DNA from: Oscillospiraceae bacterium | GTDB lineage: Bacteria; Bacillota; Clostridia; Oscillospirales; CAG-272 | Length of the DNA: 18,320 nt | Assembly (NCBI GenBank): GCA_015065045.1 | Contig: SVRB01000019.1 | Coordinates: forward strand, 1-18,320 | Direction of reading: 5' to 3' | Shown here: positions 7,656 to 15,302 of the stretch, in pieces | Layout of the letters: each line of letters starts with the position of its first letter | Position numbering within the stretch: position 1 is the stretch's first letter | Notes under the pieces: generated by a model | What the model was told of the DNA's origin: nothing | The model's database searches: none | Seen by the model: the letters and a program-made list of their open reading frames with translations, nothing else | Program-made: the position numbers and the translations under genes

Positions 7656-7707
7656 ATTCAAAAATGTATAATTACTCTTAATTTATAAACTTTTAGGGAG
7701 AATGGCT

Positions 7708-9186
7708 ATGAAAAAATCAGCGAAAATTCTTTATATTGCGCTTGTGGCTTTTATAACTCTTATTGTTGCAACCTTTGTTGTTGTGGCTGTAGTGGGTAAT
7801 ATGAGAAACACAGCGACAACACAGATTGTTTGTGAGAATGTAAATATAGGTGGTTTTAAGGTTGATGAAACTTTCGAGGTGCCTTTTAAGTTCGAACAAA
7901 ACAATATAGATATTGAATGCGGTATGATCACTCTCACTTGGAATAAGGATGAGAAAGTGGAATTTTGTAGCATAAGTATAAATCCTGATTTAGAATATCT
8001 TGTTGATATGTCAGATGTTTGCGAATATGACAAAGATAATGGTAAGCTTGTTATTAAGTGGATGGGAACTTCTATTTCTTCTGATTTAACAGAGGGTGAT
8101 CTTTTCTCTGTTGGATTTATAATTACAGATGAAGTAGAAGCCGATTTTGATATAGACGTAGAAGTAAATAACATAGGTTATGTTACCAATACTGATGATG
8201 GATATGATAGTATGGATTATTCGGAGTCTGTAGCTTGTACTGAATCGATCAACATATACAAGGCAGACAGATTGTATGAGTACAGCCTTTCACTCGACAG
8301 CAGTATGGTATTGAATTACTATGTGTACTTCACAGAAGAAACAGAGGCTCAGATTGAAGCCGGAAACGTTGATTTCAAATTTGAAATCGAGGGCGATAGA
8401 CGTAATAGAGGAAACATAGAGGTTACTTCCGAGCATAAGGTAACAAAAGAGGATGATCGTTATTACGGTATGTATAAATTTGCCGTTCCGTTGTATGCTA
8501 CGGAAATGACGGTTCCTGTTACAGGTTATGCTATTATAAATGGCGAAAAGTGTGATGAAACTGAATATACAACCACGATCAGAGAGTATGCAGATATTGT
8601 TTTGGAAATGAGTCCGAAATATGCAGATATTATAAACTCAATGCTTAACTACGGTGGAAAATCACAGGTTTACTTTGGAACAAATATAAACGATCTCGCT
8701 GATAAGGGCATTAACTTTGTAGGATCGGATAAAGAGATTGCTGATAAGCACCTTGAAAAATTTACAAAGGCAAGCAAGACCGGTGAAGTGAATGTTCAGG
8801 GCGTTACTTATAAGTATTCCACTATCGTATTGTTCAACGAAATAGTAATAAGACATTATTTCGATATCGAGGATACAAGCATAATCAGCGCGGATGATAT
8901 GGCTAAGCTGACGCTCAAATCCGGAAAAACTTACTATTACGAAACAGAAGGCATAATGCCGAATGAATATGCAGATCAGAAACCTGTAGAAATCTTCGGA
9001 TTAACAATAAAATACAGCGTTATGAACTATGCGAACGGCATTAAAAATTATTCAGGCGCTTCTACAGCGGAAGAAAACAATAAGGTTCAGGCTGTTGCAT
9101 ATGCATTGTACGAATATTATAAGGCTACAAGCGGATATGTAGAAAACTTTATTCCTGAAATGCCTGATATGGAAATTGGTATGTAA
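7708..9186 (+). CDS. Membrane-anchored surface protein with cohesin-like domain
   Basis: 492 residues. A strong hydrophobic segment (about 7-31) anchors or exports the protein. Residues ~35-155 resemble a cohesin or related carbohydrate-binding jelly-roll module: an opening strand, F-E-V-P-F-K-F, a mid 'LEYLVDMSDVCEYDKDNGKLVIKW' stretch, then G-D-L-F-S-V-G-F. Residues ~312-335 (LNYGGKSQVYFG..INDLAD) match a motif I know from clostridial surface proteins, usually LNYGAAAQ-YF-Y-TD-LA, and the end (VQAVAYALYEYYKAT) fits the same module. No dockerin repeat or LPXTG is seen. ATG 7708 is chosen over 7702 because AGGGAG (7695-7700) then has seven bases of spacing instead of one. A TATAAT at 7667-7672 has no good -35 partner, so read-through from the kinase gene is likely. 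Binding partner is unknown. Confidence 0.8.
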   Translation: MKKSAKILYIALVAFITLIVATFVVVAVVGNMRNTATTQIVCENVNIGGFKVDETFEVPFKFEQNNIDIECGMITLTWNKDEKVEFCSISINPDLEYLVDMSDVCEYDKDNGKLVIKWMGTSISSDLTEGDLFSVGFIITDEVEADFDIDVEVNNIGYVTNTDDGYDSMDYSESVACTESINIYKADRLYEYSLSLDSSMVLNYYVYFTEETEAQIEAGNVDFKFEIEGDRRNRGNIEVTSEHKVTKEDDRYYGMYKFAVPLYATEMTVPVTGYAIINGEKCDETEYTTTIREYADIVLEMSPKYADIINSMLNYGGKSQVYFGTNINDLADKGINFVGSDKEIADKHLEKFTKASKTGEVNVQGVTYKYSTIVLFNEIVIRHYFDIEDTSIISADDMAKLTLKSGKTYYYETEGIMPNEYADQKPVEIFGLTIKYSVMNYANGIKNYSGASTAEENNKVQAVAYALYEYYKATSGYVENFIPEMPDMEIGM

Positions 9187-9198
9187 AAACATAAAACC

Positions 9199-9230
9199 AA
9201 AAACCGAGGAAATTATTCCTCGGTTTTTTT
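9199..9230. terminator. Bidirectional terminator between convergent genes
   Basis: A 12-bp stem (9199-9210 with 9217-9228, six-base loop) flanked by A and T runs separates the cohesin-like gene from the oppositely directed degV. Confidence 0.92.
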
Positions 9231-9243
9231 ATTTTAAATTCTA

Positions 9244-10086
9244 TTATTGTTTTTCAAAGCCTACGAGCATACCGCCAAGCTCAGCATAGAAGCTGCAAAG
9301 TCCACGGCAGCTATATAAGTCTAAGTCGATATTTCCGTATTCTGAAATAAGCGCATTTTTTAATGCTTCGGCAGCCTTTTCGTTAAAACAATGGGCAATT
9401 CTGATCTTTCCGCCCTTATATCCGAGAGCCTTAAGCTGTTCGCAGATTGCATCGAGAGTTCTTTTTTCGCCGCGGCACTTTTCGAGCATTTCAAGATCGC
9501 CCTTGTCGCTTGCTTTTCCCAATGCACGAATACCGAGTATGCCTGCCATTTTTGCTGCAACGTGGCTTACTCTGCCGTTGTTTGCAAGATTCCTCATTGA
9601 TTCGAGCATAAACAATAGCCCTGTGTTTTTGCAATACTCGTCTGTCTGCTTGCATATTTCATCAAAATCGAGGCCTGCATAGACAAGCTCTTTCATTTTT
9701 TCCATTATAAGACGCATTTCAGGGCCGGTTGATAATGAGTTAAGCACGTAAACTCGTCTTCCGGGGTGTTCGCTTTCGTATGCTTCTTTTGCAAGTCTTG
9801 CGGCATTATGGCTTCCCGACAATGATGCTGTGATAGTAATGCAAAAAACGTATTCAGCATCACCGAACGCAGAGAGCCAGTCTCCGATGTTTGGGCATGA
9901 GGTAGATGATTTGCCGCTATAGCTTTTAAGATAGTCAACCATTTCTCTGACGTTGAGATCAGCGTTGTCTACAAATTCCTTTTCGGATGTCATAATTTTC
10001 AAAGGCGCTGATGCAAACGCAATATCACCAAGGGATAAAACGTCGCTTGAGGAGTCGGTTACTATTTTTACTTTTTCAATATTCAT
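9244..10086 (-). CDS. DegV family fatty-acid-binding protein
   Basis: 280 residues, cytoplasmic, full length for the family. The start VKIVTDSSSDV is the DegV hallmark; TSCPNIGDW (62-70) and the ITASLSGSHNAA loop (85-96) supply the serines and threonine that bind the fatty-acid carboxylate in FakB proteins, and the 'AGILGIRALG..GD' and 'RIAHCFN' blocks of the C-terminal domain follow. FakB proteins present exogenous fatty acids to the kinase FakA for phospholipid synthesis; no fakA is in the window, which is usual since Clostridia carry several scattered degV copies. Minus-strand start 10086 has GGAGAA just upstream. A perfect promoter lies about 40 bases before it. Transcribed alone. Confidence 0.95.
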   Translation of the reverse strand: MNIEKVKIVTDSSSDVLSLGDIAFASAPLKIMTSEKEFVDNADLNVREMVDYLKSYSGKSSTSCPNIGDWLSAFGDAEYVFCITITASLSGSHNAARLAKEAYESEHPGRRVYVLNSLSTGPEMRLIMEKMKELVYAGLDFDEICKQTDEYCKNTGLLFMLESMRNLANNGRVSHVAAKMAGILGIRALGKASDKGDLEMLEKCRGEKRTLDAICEQLKALGYKGGKIRIAHCFNEKAAEALKNALISEYGNIDLDLYSCRGLCSFYAELGGMLVGFEKQ

Positions 10087-10127
10087 ATTTTTCTCCGTAA
10101 AAGTATGTGTTTACTGCTTCTAATTTA

Positions 10128-10155
10128 ATTATACATATAGTTGTTGATTTGTCAA
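10128..10155 (-). promoter_or_regulatory. Promoter of degV
   Basis: On the minus strand TTGACA (10155-10150) and TATAAT (10133-10128) are both perfect consensus hexamers with a 16-base spacer. Confidence 0.9.
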
Positions 10156-10226
10156 CATGACCAGGGGTATGAATGGCGAATTACTTATTTTTTAGCTTTC
10201 TATACTTAGAAAAAGATGCTACTGCC

Positions 10227-10255
10227 TTGATTTATATTGCATAATGTTGTATAAT
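10227..10255 (+). promoter_or_regulatory. Promoter of the ybaK-like/radC/DUF1653 operon
   Basis: TTGATT (10227-10232) and TATAAT (10250-10255) are 17 bases apart, about 47 bases ahead of the first start codon. Confidence 0.85.
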
Positions 10256-10301
10256 ATTGTAGATAATTGCGGTAATAAAAATGGTAGGAGAAACGGCAAA
10301 A

Positions 10302-10862
10302 ATGGAGAATAAGGCTTTTAACGTAGATCCGGTTTTATATAATGGCAGACCAACGGATCTGTCGGGCAGACTTGAAAAGGAAATAAGAGTGTACGATCTG
10401 CTTGACTCATTGGGAATTGAATATATAAGAGCTGACCACGACCCTGCGGATACGATTGAAAACTGCGAGGTGGTCGAAAAGATAATCGGTGTTGATATTT
10501 GCAAAAATCTTTTTTTGTGCAACAGACAGATGACAAAATTTTATATGTTGATGATGCCCGGCAAGAAGCCTTTTAAAACAAAAGATATTTCTCAGCAGAT
10601 CGGAAGTTCGCGCTTGTCTTTTGCTCCTGCTGAAAAAATGCTCGAGTATCTTGATATAACACCGGGTTCTGTTAGTATCATGGGACTTGCCAACGATATA
10701 AATTGTGAGGTCAAGCTTCTTATTGACAGAGATATAGCGGAGAGTGAATACGTAAGATGTCATCCCTGCATAAACACTTCTACTTTGAAAATAAAAACAG
10801 AAGATATTATAAAGAAGTATCTACCATTCGTAAAACATGAACCGTTGATCGTTGATCTATAA
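10302..10862 (+). CDS. YbaK/ProX-type aminoacyl-tRNA deacylase (Cys/Ala-tRNA-Pro editing)
   Basis: 186 residues from ATG 10302. The body matches the free-standing INS/ProX/PrdX editing domain: KEIRVYDLLDSLGIEY..ADHDPADTIE, then CKNLFLCNRQMTKFYMLMMPG with FKTKD, LSFAPAEKMLEYLDITPGSVSIMGL and CHPCINTSTLKI. These proteins hydrolyse mischarged Ala- or Cys-tRNA-Pro in the cytoplasm. The conserved lysine of the KPFKTKD block and the TPGSVS loop that line the active site are present. ATG 10302 is preferred because AGGAG (10286-10290) lies before it; ATG 10281 has no ribosome binding site. First gene of a three-gene operon, 42 bases ahead of radC. The pairing with RadC has no obvious functional logic. 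Exact tRNA substrate cannot be read from sequence. Confidence 0.9.
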   Translation: MENKAFNVDPVLYNGRPTDLSGRLEKEIRVYDLLDSLGIEYIRADHDPADTIENCEVVEKIIGVDICKNLFLCNRQMTKFYMLMMPGKKPFKTKDISQQIGSSRLSFAPAEKMLEYLDITPGSVSIMGLANDINCEVKLLIDRDIAESEYVRCHPCINTSTLKIKTEDIIKKYLPFVKHEPLIVDL

Positions 10863-10902
10863 ATCGTAAAAAAGCGCATACAACGAAAGGACTATTTCAA
10901 AG

Positions 10903-11601
10903 ATGACCTCAGGCAACAAAAAGCGAACAGACATCCACAAAGGGCATAGAGGCAGACTGAAAGAAAGATATAAGAAACAAGGTTTGGAAGGCTTCGAAGA
11001 ACACGTTGTTCTGGAGTTGCTATTGTTTTTCGGTATACCGTATAAGGATACAAACGAGCTTGCGCACGAATTGATAAATAAGTTTGGGAGCATTTCGGGA
11101 GTTTTTAACGCTGATATAGAAAGCTTAAAGGGCGTAAAGAATATGACTGAAAATGCGGCAATTTTATTGCATTTAATTCCCGAATTGTCAAAGCTGTATC
11201 ATCTCGATAATCCCGAAAAGAACAAGACGGTAGTTACACTTAAGAACATAAAAGAGTTTTTGCTCAGAGAATATATAGGCGTTACGGAAGAAATAGTATA
11301 TCTGCTTTTGTTTGACAAAAATGACGTGTTGATAGACAGAGTAAAAGTAAACGAAGGCTCGAAAAAGATAAGTTCTGTCAGTATCGGTAAGGTCGTTAAG
11401 ACTGCAAACGTGAGAAACATTACACGCGTAGCGCTATGTCATAACCATCCCGATAACGCGCCTATCTCGACAAATGATATAATAACGACAAAACAGCTGA
11501 TGTTCCACCTGAAAGGTGTGGAGATAGAGTTTCTTGAGAGCTATGTTGTAACCAAGGGTAAGGTTATCGGAATCTTGGATATGCTTGAGTCGAAGATGTA
11601 A
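10903..11601 (+). CDS. radC: RadC/JAB-domain protein
   Basis: 232 residues. The N-terminal ~80 residues are a helix-hairpin-helix-like region (HRGRLKERYKKQGLEGFEEHVVLELLLFFGIPYKDTNELAHELI..FGSISGVFNAD). The C-terminal JAB/MPN domain holds the metal motif H180-N-H182-P...S189-x-x-D192 and an upstream glutamate, so the metallo-isopeptidase-type site looks intact. RadC was named for DNA repair but its true role is unsettled. Length is typical. The ribosome binding site AAAGG (10886-10890) is 12 bases from ATG, longer than usual. Second gene of the operon, followed by a DUF1653 gene after 29 bases. Confidence 0.93.
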   Translation: MTSGNKKRTDIHKGHRGRLKERYKKQGLEGFEEHVVLELLLFFGIPYKDTNELAHELINKFGSISGVFNADIESLKGVKNMTENAAILLHLIPELSKLYHLDNPEKNKTVVTLKNIKEFLLREYIGVTEEIVYLLLFDKNDVLIDRVKVNEGSKKISSVSIGKVVKTANVRNITRVALCHNHPDNAPISTNDIITTKQLMFHLKGVEIEFLESYVVTKGKVIGILDMLESKM

Positions 11602-11630
11602 AAATAAAAATTGATATAGGGAGCATAAAT

Positions 11631-11846
11631 ATGCAGGATATCAAGCTTGGGAAATACAGACACTTTAAGGGTAACGAATACGAGGTTTTGTGTGTTGCAA
11701 AGCATTCGGAAACGACAGAGCCTATGGTGGTATACCGCGCGCTTTACGGAGAGCGTGACGTATGGGTAAGACCTTTAAGCATGTGGAATGAGACGGTCGA
11801 ACGAGACGGCAAGGTTAGTTTTAGATTTACTTATATCGGCGAATAA
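11631..11846 (+). CDS. DUF1653 domain protein
   Basis: 71 residues. The whole protein matches the small DUF1653 family: LGKYRHFKGNEYEVLCVAKHSETTEPMVVYRALYGERDVWVRPLSMWNETV is its typical core, with the HFKG, VVYRALYG and WVRP blocks. Predicted as a compact beta barrel, cytoplasmic; molecular function is unknown, although family members are often fused or adjacent to enzymes. GGGAG lies eight bases before ATG. Last gene of the operon and followed directly by a terminator. Confidence 0.92.
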   Translation: MQDIKLGKYRHFKGNEYEVLCVAKHSETTEPMVVYRALYGERDVWVRPLSMWNETVERDGKVSFRFTYIGE

Positions 11847-11855
11847 GAAAATAAC

Positions 11856-11883
11856 AAGGGCGGATTTCATATCCGCCCTTTTT
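11856..11883 (+). terminator. Terminator of the radC operon
   Basis: A perfect 10-bp G/C-rich stem (11856-11865 with 11871-11880) with a five-base loop ends in five T. Confidence 0.94.
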
Positions 11884-11917
11884 GTAATGGATTTATAATT
11901 GGATAAAGTCTTATATA

Positions 11918-12177
11918 TAGACGAACTCATCCGTCACACCGCATTTTATATTTATAAAAAACAATATTTGTATGCGGTGTGCCACCCTCTCTCACCAGAG
12001 AAGGCACAAAATCTGTGCGTTTTATTCTATAATTGTTAGTTTGTTAAAGGTTAATTATTATAAATTAAAGGAGAAAGGCTATACTCTGCGCCTTCTCTGG
12101 TGAGAGAAGGTGGCGTGCCGCCAATAAATACGAATATATATTGTTACATAACGCGGCGCGACGGATGAGTTCGTTTA
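11918..12177. mobile_element. Foldback (MITE-like) element, about 260 bp
   Basis: The outer ends are perfect 15-bp inverted repeats: ACGAACTCATCCGTC (11921-11935) and its complement at 12160-12174. A second pair is nested inside: the stretch 11980-12006 (CCACCCTCTCTCACCAGAGAAGG region) is nearly complementary to 12088-12116. A short internal copy of TGCGGTGTG lies near 11973. No open frame of note is present. Structure and lack of coding fit a non-autonomous mobile palindrome. Confidence 0.7.
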
Positions 12178-12197
12178 TTTGACAATTCGCCCTTATT

Positions 12198-12361
12198 AAG
12201 CCTTCCCATTGAGGGGAAGGTGGCAGCCGAAGGCTGACGGATGAGGTGTAGGATGCACAGCATCCGTTACATAAATATTGTTCCTGTGTAATAAAAACGC
12301 TGTTTTCAACAGCTACACCTCATCAGTCCTTTGGACAGCTTCTCCTCGAGGAGAAGCCTTT
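12198..12361. mobile_element. Foldback (MITE-like) element, about 164 bp
   Basis: Left arm 12198-12250 and right arm 12314-12361 are imperfect inverted copies. The inner boundary is a perfect 10-bp match, ATGAGGTGTA (12241-12250) against TACACCTCAT (12314-12323); each arm itself folds (CCTTCCCATTGAGGGGAAGG on the left, CTTCTCCTCGAGGAGAAG on the right). The arm sequence resembles a repeat I recall as common between genes of gut Clostridia. It abuts the previous element with about 20 bases between. Confidence 0.7.
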
Positions 12362-12459
12362 TGTGGTGTCATATACTATTTATTATTTTTTCTTTCTGAT
12401 TGTTGGTTATAGGTTATGTTAACTTAAATAAATTTACCGTATTTTTTTGAAAAAAGAAT

Positions 12460-12485
12460 GGGTACACGGGAGATTCCGTGTACCC
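12460..12485 (-). terminator. Terminator of the NhaC-family gene
   Basis: A perfect 10-bp stem (12460-12469 with 12476-12485). Read on the minus strand it is followed within four bases by a T-run (complement of the A-run at 12450-12456). Confidence 0.85.
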
Positions 12486-12509
12486 TTATTTGTTTATAAA
12501 TATTATTTT

Positions 12510-14066
12510 TTATGCTTTCTTCTTGCTTGTTGCTTTGAGTACAATAACAAAACCGAAGAACAATACAAGCGCAACAGCCCACATTACAGCACAAGCTATA
12601 ACAGAACCGAGTGTGCTGAGAAGTCCGCCAACCAAGTATGTAATTGCAGTAATAACGGCAATCAACAAAGCGTACGGAATCTGTGTCTTAACGTGGTCTA
12701 CGTGGTTACAAGCACCGCCCGTAGATGCCAAGATCGTTGTATCGGAAATGGGGGAGATGTGGTCGCCGAATACAGCGCCGCCGAGAGTTGCAGATACTGT
12801 CAAGAATACCAATGTTCCGCTTCCGCCGAGAATTGTAACTGCGATCGGAACGAGAACGCCGAATGTACCCCAAGAAGTACCTGTGGAGAATGCGATCAAG
12901 CATGCAGTAATAAAGAACAATACGGGGAAGAATGCCTGAACTGTCTGAGGAATCATTTCCATATTCTTCTGAACAAAGCTCTGTGCGTCAAGATATCCGC
13001 CCTTAGCGCCCATAATGCCGGAGATGCTCCAAGCAAATGTCAAGATGAGAATAGCGGGAACCATTGTCTTAAAGCCCTGTGTAAAGCTGTCGGAAATTTC
13101 TTTAAACGAAAGAACCTTTGTGAGCATATAGTATGCAGCAACCAAAACCAAAGCGATAGTAGAACCGATTGCAAGTGATGAACCTGCATCGCAGTTAGCA
13201 AATGCTTCGATTACGTTTGCGGACTGGAGAGTCGTGCCGTAGAGGCCTGTATCCCAGTTATAGAAGAAGCCTGAGTAGATCATACCTCCAACGCAGCACG
13301 CGATGAGGATAATAACGGGAACGATAAGGTGGTGAACCTTGCCGCGAGGATTTGCGATGATAGAACTATCGCTTTCTGAAGCAAGATCCGTTTCGCCTGC
13401 GTCAAGATCGCCTGTTTCTGCTGCAATCTGTTCGTTTCTCTTCATTTTACCGAAGTCGAAGCCTGAGCCGCAGAATACGAATACCATGATAATTGTGAGG
13501 ATCGCGTAAATGTTAAAGGGGATAGTCTTAATAAATACAGTAAGACCGTTTCCGTCGAGCTGACCTGAAACTGCAGCTGCCCAAGAGGAAATGGGAGCGA
13601 TAATACAAACGGGTGCAGCTGTTGAGTCAATGATCCATGCGAGCTTTGCGTGAGAAACCTTGAATTTGTCTGTGATAGGTCTCATTACAGAGCCAACAGT
13701 CAAGCAGTTGAAGTAGTCGTCAACAAAGATAAGACATCCAAGACCTGCTGTTGCTGCAAGTGCAGAACCTTTTGACTTGATTTTTCTTTCAGCCCATTCG
13801 CCGTAAGCCTTAGAGCCGCCGGATTTCTGCATCAATACAACAAAAATACCGAGGACAACAAGGAATACGAGTATCGGAACGTTTGCTCCGACTTTTTCAC
13901 TCATTACAGTGTAAAGAGTGCCGAGTGCGCGCAAAATGTTACCGCTTGCAAGCATCATAGCGCCTGTGAATATACCCAAAAACAGGGAAACGTATACCTG
14001 TTTTGTCAAAAGCGCCAAAGCAATAGCGACAACAGCGGGGAGGAATGCAAAAATTGTACCTTCCAT
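12510..14066 (-). CDS. NhaC-family Na+/H+ (or substrate/H+) antiporter
   Basis: 518 residues, about 12 membrane helices, integral membrane protein. The family hallmark of the Na+/H+ antiporter NhaC group is seen as CLIFVDDYFNCLTVGSVMRP (111-130; Asp116, Asp117), followed by KLAWIIDSTAAPVCIIAPISSW, and in the second half GTSWGTFGVLVPIA and GDHISPISDTTILAS, the two internally similar discontinuous-helix motifs that bind the transported ion. A hydrophilic loop at about 205-240 is rich in acidic residues. Members exchange Na+ or organic acids (for example malate/lactate with Na+) for protons, so the substrate is uncertain. The start 14066 has AAAGGA upstream on the minus strand, and a good promoter lies 45-75 bases before it. 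Single-gene unit. Confidence 0.93.
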   Translation of the reverse strand: MEGTIFAFLPAVVAIALALLTKQVYVSLFLGIFTGAMMLASGNILRALGTLYTVMSEKVGANVPILVFLVVLGIFVVLMQKSGGSKAYGEWAERKIKSKGSALAATAGLGCLIFVDDYFNCLTVGSVMRPITDKFKVSHAKLAWIIDSTAAPVCIIAPISSWAAAVSGQLDGNGLTVFIKTIPFNIYAILTIIMVFVFCGSGFDFGKMKRNEQIAAETGDLDAGETDLASESDSSIIANPRGKVHHLIVPVIILIACCVGGMIYSGFFYNWDTGLYGTTLQSANVIEAFANCDAGSSLAIGSTIALVLVAAYYMLTKVLSFKEISDSFTQGFKTMVPAILILTFAWSISGIMGAKGGYLDAQSFVQKNMEMIPQTVQAFFPVLFFITACLIAFSTGTSWGTFGVLVPIAVTILGGSGTLVFLTVSATLGGAVFGDHISPISDTTILASTGGACNHVDHVKTQIPYALLIAVITAITYLVGGLLSTLGSVIACAVMWAVALVLFFGFVIVLKATSKKKA

Positions 14067-14111
14067 AGCTATAATCCTTTACTTTTATATAAATTTTTGT
14101 ATGATAGCATC

Positions 14112-14140
14112 ATTATAACATAAAACACTAAAATTGTAAA
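14112..14140 (-). promoter_or_regulatory. Promoter of the NhaC-family gene
   Basis: On the minus strand TTTACA (14140-14135) and TATAAT (14117-14112) are separated by 17 bases. Confidence 0.85.
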
Positions 14141-14243
14141 TAAAAAGATTATAATATATAAATTTGTCGATATTTTACTTTGGTTTTTATCTTTGCAATA
14201 TAAAACCGCCCGAAAGTCAACAATTTCAATTCAGCAAAAAAGA

Positions 14244-14272
14244 TTGAATGAGCAGTAGAAATGTGATATAAT
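14244..14272 (+). promoter_or_regulatory. Promoter of the TipAS gene
   Basis: TTGAAT (14244-14249) and TATAAT (14267-14272) are 17 bases apart, ending 33 bases before the start codon. Confidence 0.85.
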
Positions 14273-14305
14273 TAAATTACAATAGATCCTATCACAGAGG
14301 TTAAT

Positions 14306-14677
14306 ATGAATAATAAATATGAAAATGAGGCTCGTGAACGTTGGGGAAATACAGCCGCATACCACGAGCATAACGAAAAAACCAAGAATTACACAAAAGA
14401 AAAATGGGCAGAAGCAACCGAGGGTTTAATGGAAATCTTTGCCGAGTTTGCAGATTGCAAGGCAAATGGTGCTGATGCTACATCTTCCAAAGCACAGGCA
14501 CTTGTTGCGAAACTTCAGACACATATAACTGCAAACTACTATACTTGCACTAATGACATTCTTGAAGGACTTGGCGCGATGTACGTTTCCGACGAGCGAT
14601 TCAAGAAAAATATTGATAAATACGGAGAGGGTACTGCTGAATTTGCAGCAAAGGCTATTGAAGTTTTTTTGAGTTAA
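14306..14677 (+). CDS. Stand-alone TipAS antibiotic-recognition domain protein
   Basis: 123 residues, soluble, all-helical in appearance. It matches the C-terminal drug-binding half of TipA-like regulators: RWGNTAAYHEHNEKTKNYTKEKWAEATEGLMEIFAEFA, a central KAQALVAKLQTHITANYYTCTNDILEGLGAMYVSDERFKKNIDKYGEGTAEFAAKAIEVFL. In TipA this globin-like fold traps thiopeptide antibiotics. The MerR-type DNA-binding half is absent, so by itself it cannot regulate like TipA; stand-alone forms are known in TipA (TipAS) and as drug-sequestering proteins. AGAGG (14296-14300) precedes ATG. Next downstream, after 178 bases and its own promoter, is an XRE regulator. Drug sequestration or sensing is an inference. 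Confidence 0.9.
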   Translation: MNNKYENEARERWGNTAAYHEHNEKTKNYTKEKWAEATEGLMEIFAEFADCKANGADATSSKAQALVAKLQTHITANYYTCTNDILEGLGAMYVSDERFKKNIDKYGEGTAEFAAKAIEVFLS

Positions 14678-14757
14678 GATTTGACGAATTTGATGAATCA
14701 ATAAGAAATCCAAGTTTGAGATTATTAAATCACCAAAAAATATATGTATACAGAGCG

Positions 14758-14799
14758 TAAACCTGCGGTTTAGTAAACTCTACCTTCCTTCGGTTTACC
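14758..14799. promoter_or_regulatory. Possible operator repeats before the XRE gene
   Basis: TAAACC-TGC-GGTTTA (14758-14772) is a perfect palindrome, and the same half-site recurs as GGTTTACC (14792-14799), overlapping the -35 hexamer of the XRE promoter. This placement suits autorepression; the assignment to this XRE protein is inference. Confidence 0.4.
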
Positions 14800-14822
14800 T
14801 TCACCTGACATTACGTTATACT
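14794..14822 (+). promoter_or_regulatory. Promoter of the XRE regulator gene
   Basis: TTTACC (14794-14799) and TATACT (14817-14822) are 17 bases apart, followed by an AAAGGAGG ribosome binding site. Confidence 0.72.
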
Positions 14823-14855
14823 GATTATGAAAAAAGCCAAAGGAGGAAAAAACAA

Positions 14856-15251
14856 ATGGCGCACAAATCTATGGGAGAGATCATCAGCACGCTCCGTAAA
14901 GAAAAAGGTATGACTCAAAAGGAGCTTGCCGAAATGCTGAATATTACTGACAAGGCGGTTTCTAAATGGGAACGCGATATTGCCTGTCCCGATACGATGA
15001 CAATACCAAAGCTCGCAGAAATATTGGGAGTATCAGTCGAGGAATTGATAAACGCAAAACCAGCCACAGTAACAGGCCACAAAGGCGCAGATTACTTAAT
15101 GAATTTAATTTTGAAAGCAGTTCCGATTGCTATGGGTGTTGCAGTAATCGTAACGTCTTTGCTCGGTGAGCTTAATGTAAAATCCGGTTTTACAATGCTC
15201 GGTATAGGTCTTGCTTGTGTCGGAATTTACTTGTTGAAACAAAATGATTGA
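14856..15251 (+). CDS. XRE-family transcriptional regulator with C-terminal membrane segments
   Basis: 131 residues. Residues ~7-62 are a classic Cro/C1 helix-turn-helix (IISTLRKEKGMTQKELAEMLNITDKAVSKWERDIACPDTMTIPKLAEILGVSVEELI), including the TDKAVSKWER recognition helix common in clostridial regulators. After a short linker, about 80-102 and 108-127 are two hydrophobic segments likely to sit in the membrane. Strong AAAGGAGG lies upstream of ATG. The next gene downstream encodes a four-helix membrane protein with a damaged or missing start, so the pair resembles a regulator-plus-membrane-partner unit. Membrane-tethered HTH proteins often sense envelope stress or drugs; target genes here are not known, though the upstream TipAS gene is a natural candidate. 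Confidence 0.9.
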   Translation: MAHKSMGEIISTLRKEKGMTQKELAEMLNITDKAVSKWERDIACPDTMTIPKLAEILGVSVEELINAKPATVTGHKGADYLMNLILKAVPIAMGVAVIVTSLLGELNVKSGFTMLGIGLACVGIYLLKQND

Positions 15252-15302
15252 CCAGTTATGGATAGGGTTAAAGCTTATCTAACGGAATGAGGAAAATTAT
15301 AT

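Noticed and set aside
12447..13178. A 243-codon cysteine-rich frame on the plus strand
   Set aside because: It is the antisense shadow of the strongly supported NhaC-family gene; its Cys/Asn richness comes from the complement of membrane-helix codons, and no promoter or ribosome site precedes it.
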